Shown one piece after another: positions 25,404 to 37,300 of a stretch of DNA of 64,000 nt. A program made the translations under genes and the position numbers. The stretch is from Acanthopleura granulata (taxonomy: Eukaryota; Mollusca; Polyplacophora; Chitonida; Chitonidae). The notes beneath the pieces were generated by a model. The model saw nothing but the letters and a program-made list of their open reading frames with translations, was not told the origin of the DNA and searched no databases. The stretch's first letter is position 1. Each line of letters opens with the position of its first letter. The stretch spans positions 14,266,330-14,330,329 of the forward strand of contig JABBOT010000001.1 in assembly GCA_016165875.1 (NCBI GenBank), in the 5' to 3' direction.

Positions 25404-26351
25404 GCCCTGTCACTGTTTCTCCCAGACGGCACGTGGATTATGTGATATTGACAAAAGCCCCGTACGTGTATCAACAGATCGGCTCGGCACGGCACATATC
25501 GGACGTGCTGGCTATATAGCTTTCCGTGATCTATGGCAACAACTCATGTTACGTCGTATCAGTTGTCAGCCAACAAAGCCTCATTAAATTAGCAGTATAC
25601 TGTACACCTGGGAACTGCCGAGGGGACTGTCAATTTAATCAGTCTTATCAGTAACTAATAACACAAAGTGGGCACCTGGGTATGACGATACCACATATAC
25701 CGTTAATTCGTTTGAATGTGTATAATAGTCTGTAGGTTCCGGTCACATAAAATGCTCTTTAAAGCATAGGCTTCTCTGGAGTTGGAAAACTTGTTTCACA
25801 ACACTTAGAAGTATGAGAGGATCTTTATCTTTTTTTCTTTTTGTCTTTGTTTGCAAACCTGACCCAAATTAATCACTTTCATCTCTGACAGATCAGGATA
25901 GGCCTTTATGGTGTTATAAAGTGGTCGGATTTTGAGATAACTCGCACTCATTCAGTGTTGAGCACGTCCGTTGTCACGCACTCACTCATCTGTCATCATC
26001 GCGTGTCTTTTCAGTGTGGTGAAACCTTCACTGCATGCTAGTTAATGGCAGTGTTGTTCATCTCTCAAGGCAAATAACTATACAACATACACCCTGATCT
26101 TTATATAAAGTGATATCCACTTTCGGTCGATTTCAGTGCGTGGTGAATGTCTGGCCGAAGGAAACATTGATTCTAACGGCTCCCTAGAAAAATCTTCTTG
26201 TAAATTCGCTCCCGGTGTGATGACGGGGTTGCATTTTTCTCGATCTAACGAACTAATCCGTGTCTGAGAACGAATTATATCCGTGATCAGGAGAGGATCA
26301 ACTCGTTGCGAGGAACGTATAAATCGACGAAATTGCCATCCACCACTGCCG

Positions 26352-26425
26352 AGGGAATGAGTGAATGATTATGGCTAAATACCACGTCGGCAAAAATTTC
26401 AGCCATATCACAGCGATGGAGGGAA
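26352..26425 (+). mobile_element. Dispersed element fragment, GAATGA-type start
   Basis: GAATGAGTGAATGATTATGG, then TTCAGCCATATCACAGCGATGG, matches 46,395-46,465 (GAATGAATGAATGATTTTGG, TCAGCCATATCGTGGCAATGG) in the same orientation. Confidence 0.55.
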
Positions 26426-27429
26426 TGAATTCAATGGGAGATTTTCTTAAAGTTTTATGTAACCACGTACAATTGAAAGACATCATAAAACAATAATCGT
26501 GCACATTGATGATAATGCGATCTCACACAGCATTGTTTGTACATAATAGAAAATACACAGAAGGTATAACCCATAGTGAAGCGTATACTGTTTTCACTCC
26601 ATGAGCCAGTCAGATATAAACATCTATGTTTGTTTATTTAGGGAGGCGACATGTTCGTGTATATAATTGTCAAGGTGATAACCAGGGTCGTATTAAATTG
26701 TTCTTATAAATATCCGCATGCAAGGTGAATTGGATCTTTCTGATCACGCATATATACTGAATTTCCAACGCAATTTGTGTAAAAATGTGTATGGCTTTTG
26801 CCAATTTTCCAAATGAATGGGATCCAGTCAAGCTAGAAAAGCTAATCGGAATGCGCGTAGACATAATATGTATAGAGTCCTTTCTGTCTGGTTGGGAAAA
26901 TTAAGTCCAAACAATAAAATTAAAATCCAAACATGTGTATACTGTATCGCTATATGTGTGATCGTTTCAAATATGGCCACGTATGAATGCAAGCCAACGT
27001 TCAGATATTCGAAGTCACGCTAACACCTGACTGACTACCAAATGACAAATAACAACTACCAGCTGTTTTTTTCTTTGGCTGAAATTTACACTATGATAAT
27101 TCGTTCTGTGGTTAGATCTGTCATTTCTCGTGCAAATGGGAGAATTGAAAGCAACATGACTTCATGAGATGCTTGATTTCAGCCATTTGGTTGGATGAAA
27201 ACGTAAAACACTCTGCCCAATAATCTTCGGAGAATCGGATATGTGAGTTATTTCATGAAAGCATTCCACCGGAAGCGATGCAAATGTCGGTGAAGCTTGA
27301 TCCTGACTGTGTACCATGCAGGCTTCAAAAATCGTTTTGCATATATAAAGCATTTTCGAAAATATAACGTTAGTGGTGTATGTGGGAATCTGGTAAAACA
27401 ATGCTATACGCGAGGCATCTTATATTTAT

Positions 27430-27640
27430 TTACGCCGTCACATAAGTGAAATATTCTTGAGTACAGCGTAAACAGAAATCATGTACGCCGTACTCAATAA
27501 CATTACACTTATAAGACGGCGGCCATCATCACGTTGGGAGAAAACCGGACAGGGCCCGAGGGAAACCCACGACCATCCGCAGGTTGCTGGCAGACGTTCT
27601 CGCATACGATCGGAGAGGAAGCAAGCTTGAGCAGCGATAG
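27430..27640 (-). mobile_element. SINE (family A), minus orientation, with a short inverted tail copy beside it
   Basis: 27,434-27,478 (ATAAGTGAAATATTCTTGAG, AGTACAGCGTAAACAG) is the family A tail in plus orientation. From 27,484 the same tail and core run in minus orientation (GCCGTACTCAATAACATTAC, ACCATCCGCAGGTTGCTGGC). The two form a short head-to-head inverted repeat. Confidence 0.75.
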
Positions 27641-30600
27641 CAAACGGAATTCAACCAAACTAAATAATGATGACATCTAGTGTGACAGATCGCGTCTGGT
27701 CTTGGTCCTGTGTCGATCTGCGTATAAACAAAAACAAGTCGTTGAATAACTATGAAACGCCAAATTCATTCATTTCAAAATGGAGGATGAGATACGCCAA
27801 CTATATTGGCCTATACAGGCCGTACATTGCTGACGGTAATACCGTATAGTAACAAATATACTGTATTCATGAGAATATTTCGTTAACCATCATACATCTG
27901 TAAAAACATGATGAAACCGTTAATACAATGCAACAACTATAACACAAATTTGCGTACTGGTTGAAAGATTATACAAGGCCAGTTCCGACGAATAAGAGGC
28001 GACAGCGTGAAGCGTATCAAGTATCGAGGCATCTTGCGAAAAGCCCACTGATTATCCACCCAAACATCGTAACAGGTCCACCGAAAATGATATATATATA
28101 ATTTGCATGTATATCAAGAAATGCTTTTTGGCCTTTGCAACGTTTACATATTTGATCCTACCCATTATGATGGCCGGGAGTCGCCATAACTCCAACTTGC
28201 GGAATAAGCCAGTACGAAGTATCGATACTACACAGTAGGTGCATTGTGATGAATCTCTCAACCGTATCGTTCCGGCCGCCTTGCTCCAAATGTTGTCTTT
28301 AACGTTAAACGGGCGAAAGGTTGTGCTGTCACTGTATGTAACAATCTTACAACATATCTATATAATGTGCCTTTCTTGACGTTTCACCCGAAAAAACCAC
28401 TAGTTTATGGGATATGTAATTTTGTGCTTATAGGACTTCATGTTCAGCGACTCGGTGTGTGTGTGTGCAATGTACAAGACCGAGACATCCTGTCACCAAT
28501 AGCGACTGAAAAGTTCAAAAAGGGCATCAAGAAGCCATGCCAAGACCAAAAAATCTTTAGTCCTTATCCTCTACAGGAAATATTCCACAAAAATAATGAC
28601 AACACCCTGTGAACAAAGTCTTCAACTGTTCTGTCCTGTTCTGACCGAGAAACTGGCCTGTAGTCAAGGTATGCTTATGTTTACCTATTTTCGTGATTCT
28701 AGTTCCACGTGAGGGAAGATTAAAAAATGTTTAAGAAAAGAAAAAGAATTAACCAAATACACATGGATGTAAATATAGATTCGTTTAATACTGAATCGTG
28801 GAAATATACATATACAGCACTTTTCTGTTGCAAAGAAATGGACAAAAATTTATTGTTAAAATATTGCCAAGCATAATGCAAAGTAGCCAAAAATTTCTGC
28901 ACATACCAGTGCATGGGGTGTTAGGTTATTATGATACGGGATCATCCTCCGCTCAACCACCCTACCTGTAGTCGAACATAATACAATCTTCAGGGAGAAA
29001 GTTATGTCACCGTGGCATGCCAATGTAGTCCTCATGATCTTAGCACCAAAGGTGGATGAAGGCCAAATATGCAGGCTGAGACAGATATGAATGTTTAGAA
29101 GCATTCTCTACAGAAATGGCCTTTCAAACATGGGTTTATCTCGCCACACATAAGGATGGACAGTGACAATATAATATAAGGTTGCATACAGTTATGGCAC
29201 CTGTTGGCATTTTATTTAAAAAATATCAGAGGGGATGGATGAAATTTCAGCTGCATTTATGAATACAACAGTACATGCCCATTCATAGTATATCATTATC
29301 ATAATGTAACTAGTATAGAATAAAAGTCATACAAAGTTCACATCAATACTGTAACAAAAGAGACAAGCCTTAAAGAAACTGTACCAATATTCAAACAATC
29401 TGAATGACCCAAACAATGAAGTTAAACTTCTTACTACATTAAAAACACTCAAGCCAAGCATACCTTTGTTTAGTGATCAGTTTTTTTTCTGAGTCCTACA
29501 GCAGGTCGTCAACAGCTTTTAGTCAAACTTTTCTTTTCGAATACTTAGGGTAAAAAATCTTGTATAATTGGGTATAAGAAATCAACCAAAAATTCTCCTT
29601 TTTGACTAGCAATAGATAAGCACTTTACTGCAGTATACAATGTCATATGTGTTACCTAATTGTGTCACATCATTATCATCAAAAATGCTCACTCAGTGAG
29701 TATGCTATTTGGAAGGACAATTTTGTAACAAACACACAAAATCTATGCAATAGTTAGAATATTGCACCACAGATATTACAATTTAGCCTAGATATCCTTG
29801 TTCCTGGAACAAACGGTGACAATCTTTGCATACACTGATAAAAATTCACTTTCAGGACATCAATATAAAGTGAAATATTTTCAATGTTTAAACAATAAAT
29901 GATAAAAGATATTCCAAGAACAACTGTCTCAAACATTTCAGAATTCGAAAAATCGGAAACATGGTATGTTTCCTTTGAAGAAAAACAAAACACACACACA
30001 ATGTTGGAAGATAATACAGCAGTGATAAAGAAGGATTAAGTCTTAACTTCTTCCCTGAGCGCTGAACTTTTTCGACAACATTATGATGGGTCATTAGACA
30101 ATTTCACTGCGGTAAATTATCACAATATACTATTTTAATATGCTTTTTATAATTCTCATGTTTGGCATCAAAATACTGGAAATTGTTTACAGACATCTGG
30201 CAGGGGTTTCTTTAAAATTAGAACAGCTATATGCTGATGTCGTAAAATACTAGTCATATAATATTTACCTATGGAACAGCATCCTCATGTAATGTGCATG
30301 TGTATACAAGGGTATTAGTATATTGTAAAACTAATACTGCCAATTACCAATAATACTTGCTATGTAGGTTTATCAAATGCACACTATGTATGTATGATAG
30401 ATAGTATCATAATAATGTCTTGTGCTAAGACAGCTAGTTTTAACACCTTCTCAGGAAATGCTGTATAATGAATAGAAAATTCTATATTTAAACCAGTTTA
30501 AATTTACCTGAGTCAATATTTTTTACCTAAAACACTTTTAAGTTTTGCAATCAAGTAAACAGCACACTCACAATGGTATAATGTTAATACCTAAACTGAC

Positions 30601-31158
30601 CCTTATTTTTGGCTGTCAGAGAAAACGAGTTAAATCAGTAATAAAATTTCTCTACAGAGAAAAGCCATTCCAATAATTCCATCATGAAATCCATGAATCC
30701 AAATCTGATGATAATCAAAAGAAGCATTAATCTTCTCTCAATGAGTATCTAATCATAACAATGTCAACCCTACAAAAAACATGACCACTACAATGTATAA
30801 CACCAATGATGTAACATACTAGTAACATGCAGCATATCAAGCTAGTCTGACTCTCTCAACCAATCAGGTGTGCTGTCTGATTTAAGCAGGCAGTCTATTT
30901 CAAATCAAAATGAAAACAACACAGAAAGAAGTTGACTGATTTGGCAAATAGTAACATTTGTGTGCTTTTAGGTCAAACGATAGCACTAAGCAAACGCTAA
31001 AAGTAGCTTAGACTGTTGTTACGTGATTACTCACAACGTGATTTCACTCAGCCATAACGCTGATGTAATAATGTGTGCAAAGAGTTCAAATCCATTAACA
31101 CACAGGAAGAAAAACCTGTATACTAAAGATCAGAAATGTACAAACTCTCTTAAAAGTT

Positions 31159-31169
31159 TTTATTTTATT
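31159..31169 (-). terminator. Polyadenylation signal of the first aldo-keto reductase gene
   Basis: The minus strand carries two overlapping AATAAA hexamers about 225 bases after the stop codon at 31,393. They are the nearest canonical signals seen downstream. Confidence 0.5.
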
Positions 31170-31392
31170 TTAATAATTTTTTATAAATCACTACTGGACT
31201 CATTTAAAAAAAGACTGTGATAAAACTGATTTCTGTAAGCCCAGAAATGATAAATTCACTGGACGGATGATTACTCTTATCTTTGTGTTAAGGCAAGCAG
31301 TAAGCAGCACTAATGACATGGTTTTCTGACAACATAGGGGCAAAGATCATCCAGTCGGTCATATGTAATTGAGCAAAGTTCAGCCGAAGGCA

Positions 31393-34300
31393 TCAGAAGG
31401 GCTCGTTGAACGGATAATACTTGTGCTCAAGGGCTCTGAAAGGACAGTATAGAGTATATGTTCAATGAGATGCAGGAAAGTATCTAAAACCATATACAAG
31501 GTTCGCCAATCAAGGGAGATAAGTAGTCCGCCTGAACTGAATTATCTGCTCTTTACCTCACCTCAAAATTTGTCATCGACATTGACATGCCCAAATGGGT
31601 CAGTCACATTTAAAACTCAATACTAAGATTTCTGCTTACACTGTGTCAAAATTTAACCTTAGCAAATAACAACCACTCACATATTTTCATCATATATCCT
31701 GATGTTTCTGTTGAGTTGTGCGAGGGCCATCATTTCCTCATCTGACAAACTGAAGTCAAATATCTGAAACAAAAGACAAGGGCATTTCCCTTAAAAAATG
31801 TTTAAACTGTATTTTCATTACAAGCAGAAAAATAATCTTTTTTAGGGATATGATGGATAACATTTAGCTACACATACATTTATGTGCATATTTCTGGTGC
31901 CAAGAGAGCTTAATATGATAATGATGAGTAACTACGTATAAATGCCAACACTCGGAGAGGAATTCAATGCACCGAGTTTAGATGGGCTCTGAAGAAAGGA
32001 TAAAATATCCTGACCAACAGTGTGCAAGCAGCAAACTGTACCAACCTGAAAGTTTTCCACAATCCTGCTGGGTGTCTTACTTTTGGGTACCACACCCACA
32101 CCCTTCTGGATCAAATACCGCAGGGCTACCTACAACAGATGAAAAGTTCACTTGACAATCTCAGCGAGCCAGCAGACATTTAATAGAATACATACGAGAG
32201 GACAATGTAAATCAGTGACGCTTATTAAAACAAGACACTGAACAAGTTTTTACCTTATCCAAAAAATGCTAACACCCAATAAATCTCAGGAAAATATAAA
32301 CAGATTTACAGAGAAGTGATTTATTTGGCTAAATTTCTGGCAAAATGACATTTTACCTGAGCTGCCGTCTTGTTTTTCTTTTTGGCAATGCCTAAAACAA
32401 CAGGCTCCTCAACTATGGGTGTATGATCACGTTTTCTGGAAGATAAGCATAACTAATTAAATTAAATGAACATTTTACATACAAACTAAAAACAGCAAGA
32501 AGAAGTCATTCGCTGGTAGGAATCAAGGTGATCTGCTCTACATAATCACACAGTCAATACCGAGTGCAGTTGTTTCACCTTAGAGCTGTCACAACACATA
32601 CTTCCAGGTTCCCTAAACATTCTCTAGGTTGAGGGCTTTCACTAGAGAGCCTCAGACATGCCCCCAGCTTTTTTGTGAATGATGTACACATTGGCACCCC
32701 ATGTTGGTGGACGACGAATAGTTTGTAAGGAACAGTGCCAACTGTCTTGAAAGCACGATTGTCTGCTTATTGTCAGCAAAACTGAATGGAAAACAAGGAC
32801 AGAGAAACCCACATTTTGAGAAATTTTCTCAAACAGTCACTACACACAGTATGATGTGAAAAGCATGAGAACAAAAGTTCAGGTTCTGTATGATGCTTTC
32901 ATTTTGAGAAGATTCAGCAATTTGGGATAACACTTTTACACAAACAATGCCACTCAAGAGCAAAATTACCTTATTATGTACCTTATTTCTTCTAATTTTT
33001 GGAGCACCTGATCTGCCCTTTATAGCTAACATACACGTAGTAGTAACAGGGGAAAAAAGTTACTTTCTTCTCTCATGGTTAAACCATCTAATGACCAACA
33101 TATCCCTATCTTTATTTTTTCAGAAAACTAGGAGAGACATACAATATTTTGCTTTGAGCAGTACCAATATCTCTCTAAAAATTAGGAGAATTAGGGTAGC
33201 TAAAGTAACTTAACTGGATATAACTGGCACACACTTACACAGATAGATTCCCCAGGGGAGCAAATGCTGTCACTGTCACACCTACAGACTTGCAGAATTC
33301 TATTAGTTTATCGTTTGACAAGTGCACATTGATCTCCAACTGAAAACAGAAGCAGATGGATTTAAGACAAGAAGACAACGATGCAAAGAGAAAATAATAT
33401 TGTAGCACTTTTCAAACTCTCATCTGGAAAACATTTTTATTCCAATCAATCAAGGTAAAACAGCAGAATTTTATTACCCACCACTAAACTTCCTTTTACC
33501 TGACTATTGCCAGATTTATTACAGATCACATCCAATATCCTCTGTAACTGTTTACTTTACACATCCAATATCCTCTGTAACTGTTTGCTTTACACATCCA
33601 ATATCCTCTGTAACTGTTTGCTTTACCTGACTACTGCTGGGTCTAATACAGCCCACATCCAATATTCTCTGTAACTGTTTGCTTTACACATCCAATATCC
33701 TCTGTAACTGTTTGCTTTACACATCCAATATCCTCTGTAACTGTTTGCTTTACCTGACTACTGCTGGGTCTAATACAGCCCACATCCAATATCCCCTGTA
33801 ACTATTTGCTTTACACATCCAATATCCTCTGTAACTGTTCGCTTTACACATCAAATATCCTCTCGACCCTGACTACTGCTGGGTCAAATACAGCCCACAT
33901 CCAATATCCTCTGTAACTGTTTGCTTTACACATTAAATATCCTCTGTAACTGTTTGCTTTACACATCAAATATCCTCTAGACCCTGACTACTGCTGGGTC
34001 TAATACAGGCCACATCTAACATCCTCTGTAACTGTTTGCTTTACCTGACTACTGCTGGGTCTAATACAGGCCACATCCAATATCTTCTGTAACTGTTTGC
34101 TTTACACATTAAATATCCTCTGTAACTGTTTGCTTTACACATCAAATATCCTCTAAACCCTGACTACTGCTGGGTCTAATACAGGCCATATCCAATATCC
34201 TCTCTAACTGTTTGCTTTACCTGACTACTGCTGGGTCTAATACAGGCCACATCCAATATCCTCTGTAACTGTTTGCTTTACCTGACTACTGCTGGGTTTA

Positions 34301-37300
34301 TTATGGGCCACATCCAACATCCTCTGTAACCGTTTGCTTCACCTGATTGTTACTGGGTTTAATATAGGTCACATCCTATATCCTCTGAAACCGTTCGCTT
34401 TACCTGATTGTTGCTGGGTTTAATACGGGCCACATCCAATATCCTCTGTAACTGTTTGCTGTTAAAATTTGACATTCCAATATCTCTGACTAGACCTTCG
34501 TCCACACAGTCTTCAAGAGCCTATGCAAAGTGGAGCCAAGAAAAAAAGGCATTTAATAAACTAGTAACAACAGAGAGTATGTTGAGAAAGTTAATGCATA
34601 TATGTATATATATATAGTCAAAAGACCTGAAGCACATATAATCCTCTCCATTATTCTTGTATACAAATGTTTAGGCAATTCATTCAAAAGAATGAAAAAA
34701 TAAAAAAGAAAAGATGACTGGAAAGGGACAACATACAATTATCTTTAACATGATACTTGCATACAAACTTAAAAAGGACATTATATTTAAACAATCATAT
34801 AAAGGGGTAAATAAAATAAAAATGCACATTTAAATCTGGTCATGTTGGTATTTTATTTCAAAAGAAAAGGTAGACACACAGGCCTGATATTATTCAAAAA
34901 ACCTTCAGATATCACAAGAAAGTAAGTTAAGTGGTGAACAAGAAATTTGATAAACGTGAGGTTTCCACAGGTATACCCACCTTCCATGTATCCACATAAT
35001 CAACATCTGAGAAGATGATTTTACCATTTTCATCCCAGGGGTGGAACTCACCTCCTTCCTGAATCAGAGAAACAAATACTGAGCAAAGTACTCAAATACT
35101 TCCATTCTGAATGACAAAAACAAACACTGTTAAAAATTCTCAAATACTCCCTTTGTGGGTGAGAGAAACAAGTACTGTGCACAATATTTCAAATGCCTCT
35201 TTCCTGAAAGAAGGAAACCTGTACTGCACAAGGTACTCAAACACTTTTCCCATTTTTTAAAAAAAAATTTTCACTTAAATGATGGTAGCTTTTATGTCAT
35301 GGGAGGACGAAATCTGAGTGTCTGGAATAAAATACCATCCTTTGGTAAGCTATACTGGCAAACTTCTCCACAAACATGTACACCATACTGGCGAAAAGCA
35401 AGTGGTCTCTGGCGAACCCTGCCATCAACAAAAGCTCCTAGAACAATAGAGGCAGGAGAATCCTAATAAAATTCCCTGTCCATAAACGGTAATGATCTCC
35501 TGCCTCATGTGACACAGCCAATGAAAGACAAGCACCTTAACAACTGGATCACAACCCACTTCCCTGTCCAACAGTATTTAAACCGCATCATGATCGACCA
35601 TGTTTTCAATGTGGCTCATTAAAATCAGGAATTCTATTTCTTTTCTAGTTTCTGGATGTAAATGTAAATGTTGAAACAGGATTGACCCTCCTGTATGTGG
35701 TGAAGTCATTGTAAGGCCTATGACTGTGAACTAAGAGAGACGTAATGGCACTCCATAGATGTATGTGTCAGACACCAGAGATTGTGGCAGTGTTGTAGTA
35801 CAACACTGTGAGGTTTAACTTTCTGGCATGAAAATTGGATACTGCATACATGAAGCATATGGAATGAGTAATGTCATGGTTACACTTATAAATCCTGTTT
35901 ATGTATTTTGTGTTATAATTTCAAGTTTGGTGTTCTTCAAGCCAATTTGCCACCACTTCTGTCTTTGTGCTAATAACATTTTATTCATACTGGTCTTCTG
36001 GCACAAAAACTTACATGTACTATTAAAGAAACTGGTAGTTTACAGCATGTGTTTTCCACACAATTGTGCTTCTGACTGTGTAAATGAATGGGTAAACAAT
36101 GAGTGCTGTTTAAAAAAAAAAAAGCTCTAAATATCTACAGGGACAAATCAAGTTTTCAGAGTTGCAATAGATAGTATTCTTAGTTTTCTTAAGTACTTTT
36201 AAACTGAAAACAATTTCAGGCTTTCACTTTTTTCCCAGTGGCATACAATCATGTCAAAGGTAGTCCACATTTAGTGCATAAGCTTATCAATGAAAATTTG
36301 AGCAGCCAATCAAAGTTTTCCATCAGTTATTACACATAAGTACAATAATATTATTTAACAGTTTATTACAATTGCTATATCTCACTAACACCCTGAAATT
36401 GCTATACCTCACGAACACACTGAAATTGCTATATCTCAATAATGCACTGAAATTGCTATATCTCACTAACACACTACACTTGCTATATCTCACAAACACA
36501 CTGAAATTGCTACATCTCAATAACACACTACACTTGCTATATCTCACTAACGCACTGAAATCCGGAGGTCAGTGTGCACAGAATAAGCACTTGGGAGATT
36601 ATTGTTAAACCTGAAGGACTCTGCTTACTTTGTAGGCCATTGGCCAGTGCATCAGGTAAAGGTCAAGGTACTGCACCCCCAAATCCTCCAAGGACTTCCT
36701 CAGACTGGTACGAACCAGATCTGGCCGGTGACATGTGTTCCACAACTGCAACACAACACATGTACAAATTAAACAATTACACTCTAATACAATCCATTAG
36801 AACTCCAGATAAAAGTAACTGTACAGCAGGCTGTAACATTGTAACAAGCTGTTTCTAGCTTACATGTAGTTAGCAACATTCAGTGCTTAGAGTTGTCTCA
36901 TTGTTTTATATTCACAAGTTCCTGTAATCAAGCATAGTGCATCAGTAGAATCTACTAAATAACATGTGAAAATTGCATTTTCTGGCAACAAAGTGCATTC
37001 ATACAAGTTTTTACCTACACTGTAATACAGTAAGTACAAAACATAAAAATCTGAATCTAACATGTACATGTAATTCATTAACCTTTTTCGATAAACTTAA
37101 AGCTGATATTTTCCCAACTTTACTTCAGCATTATGCACCCCATGCAGTAAGCATGAAACTTAGAGCACAGAACATTATATTTGAGACTTTTTTACCTATA
37201 TGATGGTAGTAAATTTTATAGTTGGAGGAAACAAGAGTGTCTGGGATAAACCACTGACTTTTGTCATGTTTCCGATGAACTTTCCCACATGTGACATACA

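Larger units (their letters stand above)
25550..31150. other. Intergenic DNA, no gene seen
   Basis: AT-rich. Apart from the mobile-element fragments at 26.3 and 27.4 kb I see no protein-like frame with splice partners. The open frame at 28,367-28,612 (plus) has no recognisable motif. Confidence 0.5.

Noticed and set aside
36323..36608. Repetitive open frames on both strands
   Set aside because: Produced by the 27-bp repeat, whose length is a multiple of three.
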